Counted from the first letter of the stretch, positions 25,683 to 33,330 are shown. The stretch: DNA of 64,000 nt from Mechercharimyces sp. CAU 1602 (GCF_024753565.1 NZ_JANTPT010000001.1:744001-808000), one strand, 5' to 3'. Program-made: numbers and translations. The notes: generated from the sequence alone by a model not told the origin.

Positions 25683-26591
25683 TCAAGGTTTGATTTTTAA
25701 GTGTTTTAGAAAATGTTCAAATTCCGATTGGGATTCATCCATTGAATAAGAAACCGAAATATACTCTATTTCTTGATGGGTGGTATCTATTTTCACATAC
25801 GGCTTCCATTTCCAAGGATAAGGATTCACACCGAGATTAAGTAATTTTACTTCACCAGTATAAGGAATACACCAGCCTACTTTATCAATAGTTATGGGAT
25901 GTAATGGGAATAAAAACTGTATATTTCGGACTCTTTTATTCATAGGGATGAGATGATGTGGGAAATAATTCATCTTTCCTAGGGATCTCTTGTAGTTATC
26001 GAAATTTAGTGTAGGAATCTCTATGCTAAATTTATCTATTTTTTCTTGTACGCATTCAGCGAAAGGTTTTGAAGGATATGAAGATCTAATTTCTTCCTTG
26101 GCAGAGCTTTTTCTTCTATAGGCTTCCTCTGAGAAATCCTTATGAAAAAGCTGAAGTATGTTATCTGTGTCACCGAATAGACTAATTATTTTTCTGGAAT
26201 TTGCTTGATCGAAGTTTAATTGACCTATATGGTAAAAATATTGTTTAGGGTGTTTAAAAACAACACTCAAAATAATGGAAAATATTTTATACCCAACTAT
26301 TTCGTCTAGTGGTTGTTGGTAATTCCATGGTACTATTTTTTTTGTGAAATAGTAGCTGCTTAAAAACGGGGAAAGACAAATTAACAAGCCGGCATGATGA
26401 AAAACCACATTAAGCCATTTGAATGATGTATCATAGCTTATTAACCGTATCCCTGAATACCATATAAATATACAAATCACAATAAAAAGTATTTTAGACA
26501 AGAAAACAGTTGTAGGAGGAGGCTCAGTTGGATTACGATTACCATTTATATAGCTTCGGATTATTTTTTCGAGATCTCCCATGAATATCAT
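25683..26591 (-). CDS. hypothetical membrane protein with cytoplasmic domain
   Basis: A 302-residue protein not recognised by me. Two hydrophobic helices near the N-terminus (ILFIVICIFIWYSGIRLI and FHHAGLLICLSPFLSSYYF) form a hairpin in the membrane. The remaining 200 residues are soluble, with IVGYKIFSIILS and a Trp-rich strand (YPWKWKPYVKID) near the end. The start is not fixed: the frame opens MIFMGDLEKII and no ribosome site stands out. The gene is AT-rich and lies directly before the 112-aa gene on the same strand, overlapping its upstream open frame. The pair looks like a two-component cargo module, but no function can be assigned. Confidence 0.55.
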   Translation of the reverse strand: MIFMGDLEKIIRSYINGNRNPTEPPPTTVFLSKILFIVICIFIWYSGIRLISYDTSFKWLNVVFHHAGLLICLSPFLSSYYFTKKIVPWNYQQPLDEIVGYKIFSIILSVVFKHPKQYFYHIGQLNFDQANSRKIISLFGDTDNILQLFHKDFSEEAYRRKSSAKEEIRSSYPSKPFAECVQEKIDKFSIEIPTLNFDNYKRSLGKMNYFPHHLIPMNKRVRNIQFLFPLHPITIDKVGWCIPYTGEVKLLNLGVNPYPWKWKPYVKIDTTHQEIEYISVSYSMDESQSEFEHFLKHLKIKP

Positions 26592-26908
26592 CTACCTTTT
26601 AAATAATGGAAATTTATATTCTAATCATATATTAAACATGGAATGTGTGTCAAATAATAGGTTTACAGCTATTTTTATTAGTAGCATCCCCATCGCAATC
26701 AATCACTATTTTACGCTTCACCTACGAGCCTTGCGTTTCCACAAGAAAAACCGAATCCTATAATCGCCAATCCCATAACAATCGCAATCCCACCCGTAAA
26801 GCAGCATTAGTGCTTGGTCTATTGCGGTTTTTGGGGCACAACATCCCCTCAAGTAATTCATATTCATGGTATTATAACGGGTAGCTGATACCAGAAGGGG
26901 ATTTAATA
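26592..26908. other. 317-bp region without a supported gene
   Basis: Only short frames are present. A minus-strand stretch near 26700-26800 encodes a membrane-like peptide (AIVMGLAIIGFGFSCG), but it has no start codon or ribosome site and may be a remnant. Confidence 0.4.
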
Positions 26909-27199
26909 TTGGAGAAGCCCATAACGAAGAAAAAAAAGAGAGTAGACGTATTTTTCAAGATCACGAATCCTATCGTAATTATTACCTCTTTTATTATGGT
27001 GCTAAAGACAGATAATGATATTTGGATGAATGTTATGCTTGCGTATGTTACTGGGATGATAGCGATATTGAACGTCATGGAGTTCATTGAGAAGAGAAAG
27101 GAGATCGGAAAGCTCAAGAAAACGATACATTTATTTGCGATCGCTTTCGTCACAAGTGCTTTTGTTTATTGCATTGTGAATATGTTTAGTCGTTCGTGA
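26909..27199 (+). CDS. small membrane protein (96 aa)
   Basis: The frame starts at TTG 26909 behind AGAAGGGG. It encodes a basic N-terminus (KKKKRVDVFFK) and three hydrophobic segments (NPIVIITSFIMVL, VMLAYVTGMIAILNVM, HLFAIAFVTSAFVYCIVNM) separated by a charged loop (EFIEKRKEIGKLKK). The family is unknown. It lies inside the island between the minus-strand module and the YolD-family gene and may be cargo. No neighbour gives a clue to function. Confidence 0.5.
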   Translation: MEKPITKKKKRVDVFFKITNPIVIITSFIMVLKTDNDIWMNVMLAYVTGMIAILNVMEFIEKRKEIGKLKKTIHLFAIAFVTSAFVYCIVNMFSRS

Positions 27200-27352
27200 A
27201 TCAGGCGGCATCCCAAAGCGGATGCTTATTCTTTTGTCGTTCAAAACGAAAGGAGGCGTAGGAAACCGAAATGGTGTTTCATTTTGTTGCGATAATGAGT
27301 TATTTAGACGGGCGTCAGCGAGTTGGCTGGCATTACGCGTCTGAAGAAAAGA

Positions 27353-27565
27353 ATGAACAACACAACAGAACTAACGGCTCCGCATCTCTCCGAAATCGAA
27401 ACGAAACGCCTGCATTTGATAGGCGCTATGAGTAGGGAGTAGCGGAATCTATACCGTAAGGCAATCGAGAAGGTTAACAAAGAGACTTCGCTTAGGAATT
27501 TTAAGCGGATGGAGAAGGCGAAGAAGCAGTATGGGTGCCACATCACACAGAATGTAAGAAATTGA
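27353..27565 (+). pseudogene. possible decayed small island gene (in-frame TAG)
   Basis: A 70-codon frame from ATG 27353 to TGA 27565 is interrupted only by TAG at 27440-27442. The conceptual product is helical and basic (RNLYRKAIEKVNKETSLRNF). The ribosome site is weak. It could equally be chance. It occupies most of the 437-bp gap 27200-27636. Confidence 0.25.
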
Positions 27566-27596
27566 TATTCATAAATATGGGATCATCCGTTCTATG

Positions 27597-27610
27597 AGAA
27601 CTAATGTTTG
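27597..27610 (+). promoter_or_regulatory. candidate LexA (SOS) box before the YolD-family gene
   Basis: GAAC-N4-GTTT, within AGAACTAATGTTTG, departs by one inner base from the Bacillus LexA core GAAC-N4-GTTC. It lies just upstream of a TATAAT at 27613-27618, so LexA bound here would cover the promoter. Confidence 0.4.
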
Positions 27611-27636
27611 GGTATAATAGAGACGAGGTGATTCGA

Positions 27637-27975
27637 ATGGACCGAATACTTGACCGTGGCAATAAGATGTGGGAAGGGCACCGTATGGTGTTGCCGGAGC
27701 ACATCGCCAGCTTTCACGAACAGAATCGAAAAGCGAAAGAATGCGTTAAGCCAGAGCTGTCGGAGGACGCCATAACCGAAATCGGATACATTATTGAAAA
27801 GTCGATGATCAATCGTTGCCCAGTGGTGATCTCTTGCGCAGATAGATACGGAATAGAGCAAGATCGAGGTGTCATTACGAAGATTAACGCGAATGAGCGA
27901 TGGATCAAGCTCCAGAGCGAAGAGGATTACGAGTTGATTTCATTTCAACGAATTGTAAGCGTAGTGGAAGTGTGA
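27637..27975 (+). CDS. YolD-like family protein
   Basis: A 112-residue protein with the YolD signature: an N-terminal RILDRGNKMWEGHRMVLPEH, then a C-terminal beta domain ending in WIKLQSEEDYELISFQRIVSVVEV. YolD proteins usually precede a UV-damage Y-family polymerase (UvrX/DinB-type) on plasmids and phages and are often SOS-regulated. Here the polymerase gene is absent, leaving YolD as an orphan. ATG 27637 is six bases after GACGAGGTG. A possible LexA box and TATAAT precede it. Confidence 0.8.
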   Translation: MDRILDRGNKMWEGHRMVLPEHIASFHEQNRKAKECVKPELSEDAITEIGYIIEKSMINRCPVVISCADRYGIEQDRGVITKINANERWIKLQSEEDYELISFQRIVSVVEV

Positions 27976-28076
27976 TTGAGTGAATTATTACGTCCTAGAC
28001 GAAATCTACACCGTTTCTGACGAGCGAAAATTGCGAATAGGTGTAATCATATTAACCGAATTTTAACCGCCTTCAA

Positions 28077-29552
28077 GTGGGTGCCACTGTACTGTTAGCA
28101 ACGATTCTTTCTACTACGTTAAATAGTGAACTATTGAAAGAAAAAGTTGAACAGAAAATTGATTGTCAAATAGAAGCAATTGGGAATGTTTCCGTAAATC
28201 CTGAATGTAAAGGGGGGAAGATAGAAACAGCTACAGCTACCTCAGAAAAAAGTAGTTCTGCTGATGATAAAGGATTATGGGATTCCATCTGGGGAAAAGC
28301 AAAGGATGTTAAAAATAAGATTACAGATAAGGCGAAAGAAGTTTGGAGTAGTACAAAGGAGAAAGCGAAAGAGTCTTGGAAAGGTACAAAGGCCGGAGCC
28401 AAAATAGTTTGGGAATGGACGAAAGAAAACGTACCAAAAGCCGCGTCAGCCGTATGGGAATGGGCAAAAGAGAATAAGGAGTATATTGCTGCAGGTGTTA
28501 CGGTTGGCGTTGGGGTCGGACTATTATTTATTCCAGGGGGACAAGGGTTTGGAGCGGCTATTCTTTTTGGAGCAGCATTCGGAGGTGGAGTGACTTACTT
28601 TACTGATGGAGATGCCAAAACCATTGCTCGAGACATGTCTATTGGAGGAATAGCAGGATTAATTGGTGGTGGGATTGGAGCCGTGGTTGGACGCGGAGCG
28701 ATGGCACTTCTTCCCCGAGCAAGTCCAATCGTGAGAAAAATATTACCGGGATTTGTTGGAGGATTTGCCGGTGGAGGGTCAGAAAGTCTCACAGACGATG
28801 CATTGCGTGGCAAAGACTTTGATTTGAAAAAAGCAATCATTAACGGGGCCATGGCAGGCGGAATTTTATTTGGCTCAATTTTTGGGGGAGACGTACTTAA
28901 TAAAATTGGACCAATAGGACCCATGGCAGGTCAGAAAGCTGCAACGAAAGCGGATGAAGCTGCAGCTACACCTAAGTCCAAGCAAGCAGAGGAAGCGAAG
29001 GATGTCATTGCGAAAGCGGACGATGAAGATCAACTGGTCAATGAGTTGATTGAAAAAGAAATCGATGAGTCCAGTCTTTATCAATCCTTACGAGAAAAGT
29101 ATCCCGAAGAGAAAGCGCGTGCGATTGCACGTAATATTGAACAAGGCAATGCGTTTAATCGAAAGATGTCCACTGAATACCCTAATAATGAGGTGTACAT
29201 TGAAAACAGTAAAGCTCCGAGTGGCTACGTACGGCTAGGTTCGTATAATCCTACCACAGGAGAAATCGTATCAAGGAAGTATACGCAGTTGGCGGATATT
29301 CAGCCACAAACAGCGAAGAATTATATCAATGAGTTGAAGAACAAGTATCCACCGGGTGCGAAAATCGCGGATGTGAAAACGCAGAAGAAAGGGGCAGATC
29401 ATCAGAATGATGGGTTAGCGGGTGATACGTTAAAGGGCGAAATGATCTTGGAAGTACCTGTTCAAAAGAAAGAAGTACCGCAGGAAATCTTGGATTATGC
29501 GTCTGATAGAGACATCATCATCAGAGACGAGAAAGGAAACATACTTAACTAG
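28077..29552 (+). CDS. polymorphic toxin, apparently 5'-truncated (toxin tip 1)
   Basis: The 491-codon frame begins at GTG 28077 without any ribosome site, and the frame is open only back to 28056, so a larger N-terminal delivery region has probably been lost. Residues 70-135 are a Trp/Lys-rich helical repeat (AKEVWSSTKEKAKESWKG, then two copies of W-E-W motifs), and residues 140-285 are glycine-zipper hydrophobic segments typical of pre-toxin regions. The C-terminal 120 residues (SGYVRLGSYNPTTGEIVSRK, YTQLADIQ, KYPPGAKIADVKT, MILEVPVQ) form the toxin tip. The tip pattern recurs in many polymorphic toxins; its enzymatic class is unknown to me. The immunity gene follows 10 bases later. Confidence 0.7.
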   Translation: MGATVLLATILSTTLNSELLKEKVEQKIDCQIEAIGNVSVNPECKGGKIETATATSEKSSSADDKGLWDSIWGKAKDVKNKITDKAKEVWSSTKEKAKESWKGTKAGAKIVWEWTKENVPKAASAVWEWAKENKEYIAAGVTVGVGVGLLFIPGGQGFGAAILFGAAFGGGVTYFTDGDAKTIARDMSIGGIAGLIGGGIGAVVGRGAMALLPRASPIVRKILPGFVGGFAGGGSESLTDDALRGKDFDLKKAIINGAMAGGILFGSIFGGDVLNKIGPIGPMAGQKAATKADEAAATPKSKQAEEAKDVIAKADDEDQLVNELIEKEIDESSLYQSLREKYPEEKARAIARNIEQGNAFNRKMSTEYPNNEVYIENSKAPSGYVRLGSYNPTTGEIVSRKYTQLADIQPQTAKNYINELKNKYPPGAKIADVKTQKKGADHQNDGLAGDTLKGEMILEVPVQKKEVPQEILDYASDRDIIIRDEKGNILN

Positions 29553-29562
29553 TAGGGGATGA

Positions 29563-30054
29563 ATGTCGATGAAATTGGAATACTACGAGAGTTGGCGAAG
29601 TATCCGGAAAAATGCAAGAGGATATCTCATGCCAAAGGAAGCTGAGATTTTCCATGAAAAAGAGAAGCCGTATGTAGGGATTATTTCAGAAGGTGATAAG
29701 CCAAAGTATATTGTACAGATGAATTTTAACTATGAAGGGTACTTTTGCGATGTAGCACATTTGAATGAAAACTTGGACACTAAGTTATTGGATGCCTATG
29801 TGTGGATTGATCGAAACTTATTCTTAAAAAATGTGCATAAGAGGTATTTTGATGGACCAGAAATCAGCATGGATTCTTACCTATACGAAACAGACGGACG
29901 CTATAGAAAAAGTAGCTCCAACAAAGCGGGAGTGATGGAAGTAGCGGAAACCGGTCAATGTGATGTATCGAGTCATTTCCGCGATATGATTCAATTCGGA
30001 AACTACGATTCGATCCTACCCGAAGAAGCAAAGAGAGGCTTACAAGAGGGATGA
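29563..30054 (+). CDS. cognate immunity protein 1
   Basis: A 163-residue acidic cytoplasmic protein immediately downstream of toxin tip 1. A paralogue of equal length lies at 30658 after a second copy of the tip. The two share LEYYESWR, HEKEKPYVGIIS, NFNYEGYFC, HLNENLD and the C-terminus QFGNYDSILPEEAK. Strict pairing with the tip twice in a row is the main evidence for immunity. The family has no name I can give. The start is ATG 29569 or GTG 29563 following GGGGATG. A terminator hairpin at 30085 ends the unit. Confidence 0.7.
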   Translation: MSMKLEYYESWRSIRKNARGYLMPKEAEIFHEKEKPYVGIISEGDKPKYIVQMNFNYEGYFCDVAHLNENLDTKLLDAYVWIDRNLFLKNVHKRYFDGPEISMDSYLYETDGRYRKSSSNKAGVMEVAETGQCDVSSHFRDMIQFGNYDSILPEEAKRGLQEG

Positions 30055-30084
30055 GTTTTAACAAACCAATAGGGTAAATCATGC

Positions 30085-30111
30085 GCGACTCCACTCTCGG
30101 AGTCGCTTTTT
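30085..30111. terminator. terminator of cassette 1, shared with integrase fragment A
   Basis: GCGACTCC/GGAGTCGC stem (30085-30092 with 30099-30106) followed by TTTTT. The same hairpin recurs at 31179 and, with one change, at 33023. Confidence 0.8.
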
Positions 30112-30134
30112 CTACGCAAAAAGAAAAACGCCGT

Positions 30135-30297
30135 CTATAACTCGATTCCGGCGTAAATTTCGTCCATATCGCTTTGTTCAATACCGATATATCGCATTGT
30201 CTCGCGCTGACTCGAATGGTTCAGTACTTTTGTGATATACGTTAGCGTTAGTTCCACGCCGGATTTGAATCAGTGGTAAGCGAAAGTCTTTCGAGAG
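30135..30297 (-). pseudogene. tyrosine-recombinase 3' fragment A
   Basis: Minus-strand translation gives RKTFAYH, a TGA, then FKSGVELT, LNHSSQRETMRYIGIEQ and DMDEIYAGIEL before TAG. This is the C-terminus of a phage-type integrase, with the box II Arg region, the His and the nucleophile Tyr in MRY. It is broken by a stop and lacks everything upstream of the RKTF segment. It abuts toxin tip 2 at 30298. Confidence 0.75.
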
Positions 30298-30648
30298 CAG
30301 TAAATCCCCGAGTGGGTACGTACGACTGGTTTCATATAATCCTGATACAGGAGAAATCGTATCAAGGAAGTATACGCAGTTGGCGGATATTCAGCCACAA
30401 ACAGCGAAGAACTATATCAATGAGTTGAAGAACAAGTATCCACCGGGTTGGAAATTGCAGATGTGAAGACGCAAAGAAAAGGATCGGGTCATCAGAGCGA
30501 TGGGTTAGCCGGCGATAGATTAGATGAAAACGGACAAATGATCTTGGAGATACCTGTTCAGCAGAAAGAAGTACCGCAGGAAATATTGGATTATGCGGCT
30601 GATAGAGATATCACCATCCGAGATGAGAAAGGAAACATACTTAACTAG
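30298..30648 (+). pseudogene. toxin tip 2, truncated and frameshifted
   Basis: From 30298 the sequence repeats the last 110 or so codons of toxin tip 1 (YVRL, YTQLADIQPQTAKNYINELK, MILEIPVQ) but lacks any N-terminal part. One base is missing near 30448 (GGTTGGAAATTG against GGTGCGAAAATC in copy 1), so the tip is split between frames. The terminal part (30448-30648) remains open and ends IIRDEKGNILN-like, as copy 1 does. It cannot be expressed as a whole toxin. It may serve as a silent reservoir for recombination, or simply be decaying. Confidence 0.75.
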
Positions 30649-30657
30649 TAGAGGTGA

Positions 30658-31149
30658 ATGCAGGTGAAGTTGGAATACTACGAGAGTTGGCGAGGTATCT
30701 GGAAGAATGCGAGAGGGTATCTCACTCTAGAACAAGCGAAAGCCTTTCATGAAAAAGAAAAGCCGTATGTAGGAATTATTTCAGATGGAGAAACTCCTCG
30801 ATTCATCATTAAAGTGAACTTTAACTACGAAGGATATTTTTGTGGAGTGCTACATTTGAATGAAAACCTAGATGCACCGCTTTCCGAATCATATAAGTGG
30901 CGGAATAAACAACTGTTCTTGAGAAGTGTAAGTGAGAGGTATTTTGATGGGCGAGAAATCAGCTTAGTTACTTACCTCTATGAAACAGATGGAAGCTATC
31001 GAAAAAATTTTTTCATCAATGGAAAGGGGACTAACACCTCAGAGTATGGGGAATGCGATGTATCGAGTCACTCCCGCGAGATGATTCAATTCGGAAACTA
31101 CGATTCGATTTTGCCTGAAGAAGCAAAGAAAGGCATGCGAGAAGGATAA
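30658..31149 (+). CDS. immunity protein 2 (paralogue of immunity 1)
   Basis: A 163-residue protein, the same length as immunity 1 and alike throughout except in the middle (residues 75-135). It follows the stop of truncated toxin tip 2 by 9 bases, with AGAGGTG before its start. Because tip 2 cannot be made intact, this is an orphan immunity gene, useful only against related toxins from other cells. It ends with the hairpin at 31179. Confidence 0.7.
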   Translation: MQVKLEYYESWRGIWKNARGYLTLEQAKAFHEKEKPYVGIISDGETPRFIIKVNFNYEGYFCGVLHLNENLDAPLSESYKWRNKQLFLRSVSERYFDGREISLVTYLYETDGSYRKNFFINGKGTNTSEYGECDVSSHSREMIQFGNYDSILPEEAKKGMREG

Positions 31150-31178
31150 GATTGACGAATTAAAGATTAACACCGTTT

Positions 31179-31207
31179 GCGACTCCACTCGAGGAGTCGC
31201 TTTTTTT
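31179..31207. terminator. terminator of cassette 2, shared with integrase fragment B
   Basis: GCGACTCC/GGAGTCGC stem (31179-31186 with 31193-31200) followed by seven T residues. Confidence 0.85.
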
Positions 31208-31226
31208 ACGCAAAAGAAATCGACGA

Positions 31227-31283
31227 TTACAATTCGATTCCGACGGATTTCGTCCATATCGCTTTATTCAATCCCGTTAACCG
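31227..31283 (-). pseudogene. tyrosine-recombinase 3' fragment B
   Basis: The minus strand reads GIE, a stop, SDMDEI, then after a 2-base loss GIEL and TAA. It matches the last 18 or so codons of fragments A and C, with a Gln codon changed to TAA. Only about 57 bases of homology remain. Confidence 0.6.
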
Positions 31284-31428
31284 CTTTCAAAAATAATTTA
31301 ATTATCCGTTTTCTGAAAGGTATAAAGTGAATCGAACAGACTCAGTTTCTACCTTGAAACTCTCTTTTCTGTCTTACCAACAAACACTATAATACTAGTG
31401 TTTGAGGATAGAAAAGGAAAGGAGGGGG

Positions 31429-32266
31429 ATGTGCTTGCTCGAACTACTACGGTCATGGGGAATGATCGTTCCAAATTATAGTAAACTACGTCGTGAGAGA
31501 TGGGCAGAGAATCATCCAACATTGTGTAGAGGTATGAAAAAGGGATATATCGGTTTCAGCTGTCTTAGCATGGATGTTTATCCCTGCGGCTCGGGAAGCG
31601 CTCATCCAGTTTTTGTGGAGTTATTATCTCCTATGGCAGTTTTGGTTCTTGGCTCGAGGTAAGACTCTCACTTGGACAGGTACCGCTCGCTTTTTTGCGA
31701 TGGGAGCCTGGGTGATTGCCCCGCTTTCAACGATTGCGGTTTATTTGTTTCATGGAGTATTTGCAGAGGGTTCAGTCTCCGTCGGTGCGAGATGGAGTGT
31801 CGAAATCGTTGGTCCGATAATGGAAGAATCTTTTAAGCTAATACCTTTTCTATTACTATTTCTGTTTACGAACAGAACGAAGAGCTTTAGCCTTACCGAT
31901 TATATGTTGGGGGGTGCTTCAGTAGGGGTTGGATTTGATTTTTCGGAAGAAGTATTACGCCGTTGGGTAACAGCAGATCAAGAGGGAAGCTTATGGGGTC
32001 TTTTTGCAAGTTTATTCTCTGATAATGTACAAAATCGGGAGGTTTTTACTCTTATCCCTGGTTATTTTTCAGATGGAATAGCGATGTCCCCTGGTCATGG
32101 GGTATGGACTGGGTTTATCACATTAGGAATAGGAATGGCTCTACATGTTCGTAACCGATGGGGGAAAAAAGCGTATCTGATCCCACTCTTCTTTTTTGTG
32201 TGGGCGACTTTCGATCATGGGGCATGGAATGCTCATAGTTTTGGAATGCCCGCTATGGCTTCTTAA
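31429..32266 (+). pseudogene. PrsW-like membrane protease, single-base frameshift
   Basis: Two overlapping frames together encode a PrsW-type intramembrane protease of about 278 residues. The first (from ATG 31429, behind AAAGGAGGGGG) gives LLELLRSWGMIVPNYSKLRR. The second (open from about 31545; first ATG 31574) gives AWMFIPAAREALIQFLW and the family's EESFK motif within PIMEESFKLIPFLLLF, then SVGVGFDFSEEV and FDHGAWNAH. Removing one G from the AAAAAGGG run near 31540 restores one frame. PrsW relatives cut membrane anti-sigma factors. An error in the read or a true pseudogene are both possible. Translation from the internal ATG would lack the first membrane helix. Confidence 0.65.
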
Positions 32267-32286
32267 AAATTGATGAGTCACTTTAT

Positions 32287-32550
32287 TTGAAAAAGGATAG
32301 AGTTCAATTTAAAGAAGCTACGAAGCAACTAAAGCAGCAAATAATAGATAATCCTGAACTAGAGAAAAGGTTTACAACAAAAGACCAGCTTGTGGCAATT
32401 GATAAAGAAAGGAAAAAGATACCTGGATTTACTTGGCACCATCATCAAGAGAAAGGTATACTACAGTTGGTCCCGACAGAAGTTCACTCGGAAACAGGCA
32501 TACTGGAGGACGTGATATCTGGGGCGGGGGAAAAGAATATAGGTAGGTGA
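32287..32550 (+). pseudogene. HNH/WHH-type nuclease toxin tip 3, truncated and frameshifted
   Basis: The frame encodes KRFTTKDQLVAIDKERKKIPGFTWHHHQEKGILQLVPTEVHSETG-like sequence, the core of the HNH/ENDO VII WHH toxin family. The typical end TGHTGGRDIWGGGKEYR is present, but in another frame: one base is missing at about 32498-32500 (GGCATACTGG where GGCCATACTGG is expected), which removes the last conserved His. No N-terminal toxin region is present, and the TTG start has no good ribosome site. It is therefore a dead toxin tip. Its partner immunity gene starts 5 bases after its stop. Confidence 0.75.
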
Positions 32551-32555
32551 GATAA

Positions 32556-33014
32556 GTGAACTGGTTATTCGTAAAACCGATTGACGATGAAAAGATAAAA
32601 GAAGTTGAAAGAGAACTAGAGGTGGTATTTCCTCGATCTTTTGTAAATTGTGTCCGAGTTAACAATGGAGGGAGTCCGGAATCTCACACGACGTATGATC
32701 TTGATAATCGTAAGGAGCAGGAATTCGGAGAGTTGTTTGATTTCAATGCAAGTGGAGAAGGTCTTTCTATAACTGATGCACATAAAATATTGATGAATGA
32801 ACACGGTCTACCGAAAGAAATGATTCCTTTTGCTGACGATCCATCAGGGAATTTCCTCTGCTTTGATTATAGAAACGTAAAAAACGGTGAACCAATAATA
32901 GTTCTGTACGACCATGAGTACGAGTATAATCCAGGAGACGAACAAGTTAGTTTGGATAAGGTAGCAGATTCGTTTTCCGACTTTCTTTCAATGCTCTATG
33001 AATTAGAAGATTAA
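32556..33014 (+). CDS. SMI1/KNR4-family immunity protein
   Basis: A 152-residue protein of the SMI1/KNR4 (SUKH) superfamily, the commonest immunity fold in polymorphic toxin loci. The family pattern is clear: KIKEVERELEVVFPRSFVNCVRVNNGG at the start, MIPFADDPSGNFLCFDYR in the middle and VSLDKVADSFSDFLSML at the end. WHH nuclease toxins are often paired with SUKH immunity, which agrees with the broken toxin just upstream. GTG 32556 has AGGTAGGTGAG upstream. It ends with the hairpin at 33023. Confidence 0.85.
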   Translation: MNWLFVKPIDDEKIKEVERELEVVFPRSFVNCVRVNNGGSPESHTTYDLDNRKEQEFGELFDFNASGEGLSITDAHKILMNEHGLPKEMIPFADDPSGNFLCFDYRNVKNGEPIIVLYDHEYEYNPGDEQVSLDKVADSFSDFLSMLYELED

Positions 33015-33022
33015 CCCTTAGG

Positions 33023-33049
33023 GTGACTCCACTTTGGAGTCGCTCTTTC
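33023..33049. terminator. terminator of cassette 3, shared with integrase fragment C
   Basis: GTGACTCC/GGAGTCGC stem (33023-33030 with 33036-33043) followed by a T-rich run. It is the third member of the repeated hairpin. Confidence 0.7.
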
Positions 33050-33069
33050 TATGCAAAAGAAACACGCCT

Positions 33070-33330
33070 CTATAACTCGATTCCAGCGTAAATTTCATCC
33101 ATATCGCTTTGTTCGATACCGATATACCGCATCGTCTCGCGCTGACTTGAATGGTTCAGCGCTTTTGTTATGCAAATTAAATCAACTCCGGATTTAAATC
33201 TGATAGGCGAATGTCTTACGAAACTTGTGTGTTCAAACACTCTCTTTAACTCCCATGTGTTCAGCGGCCTGCTTCAAAATGCGAAGCGCTCACGTCTGAT
33301 TGCGCAGCATGGTGTTTTAGTGATGGAATG
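33070..33330 (-). pseudogene. tyrosine-recombinase 3' fragment C (longest)
   Basis: The minus strand carries about 85 codons of a phage-type integrase: a stop where Trp is expected, ALRILKQAAEHMGVKES, a stop, THKFRKTFAY, then a one-base shift into FKSGVDLICITKALNHSS, RETMRYIGIEQ and MDEIYAGIEL. It includes the catalytic Arg box and the nucleophile Tyr. It is broken by two stops and a frameshift. It lies 70 bases from the right direct repeat, where an integrase would be expected in an integrative element. Confidence 0.78.

Noticed and set aside
27980-28066. A 28-codon frame from GTG between YolD and toxin 1
   Set aside because: Too short, with a weak ribosome site and no family; it may be a remnant of a lost gene.
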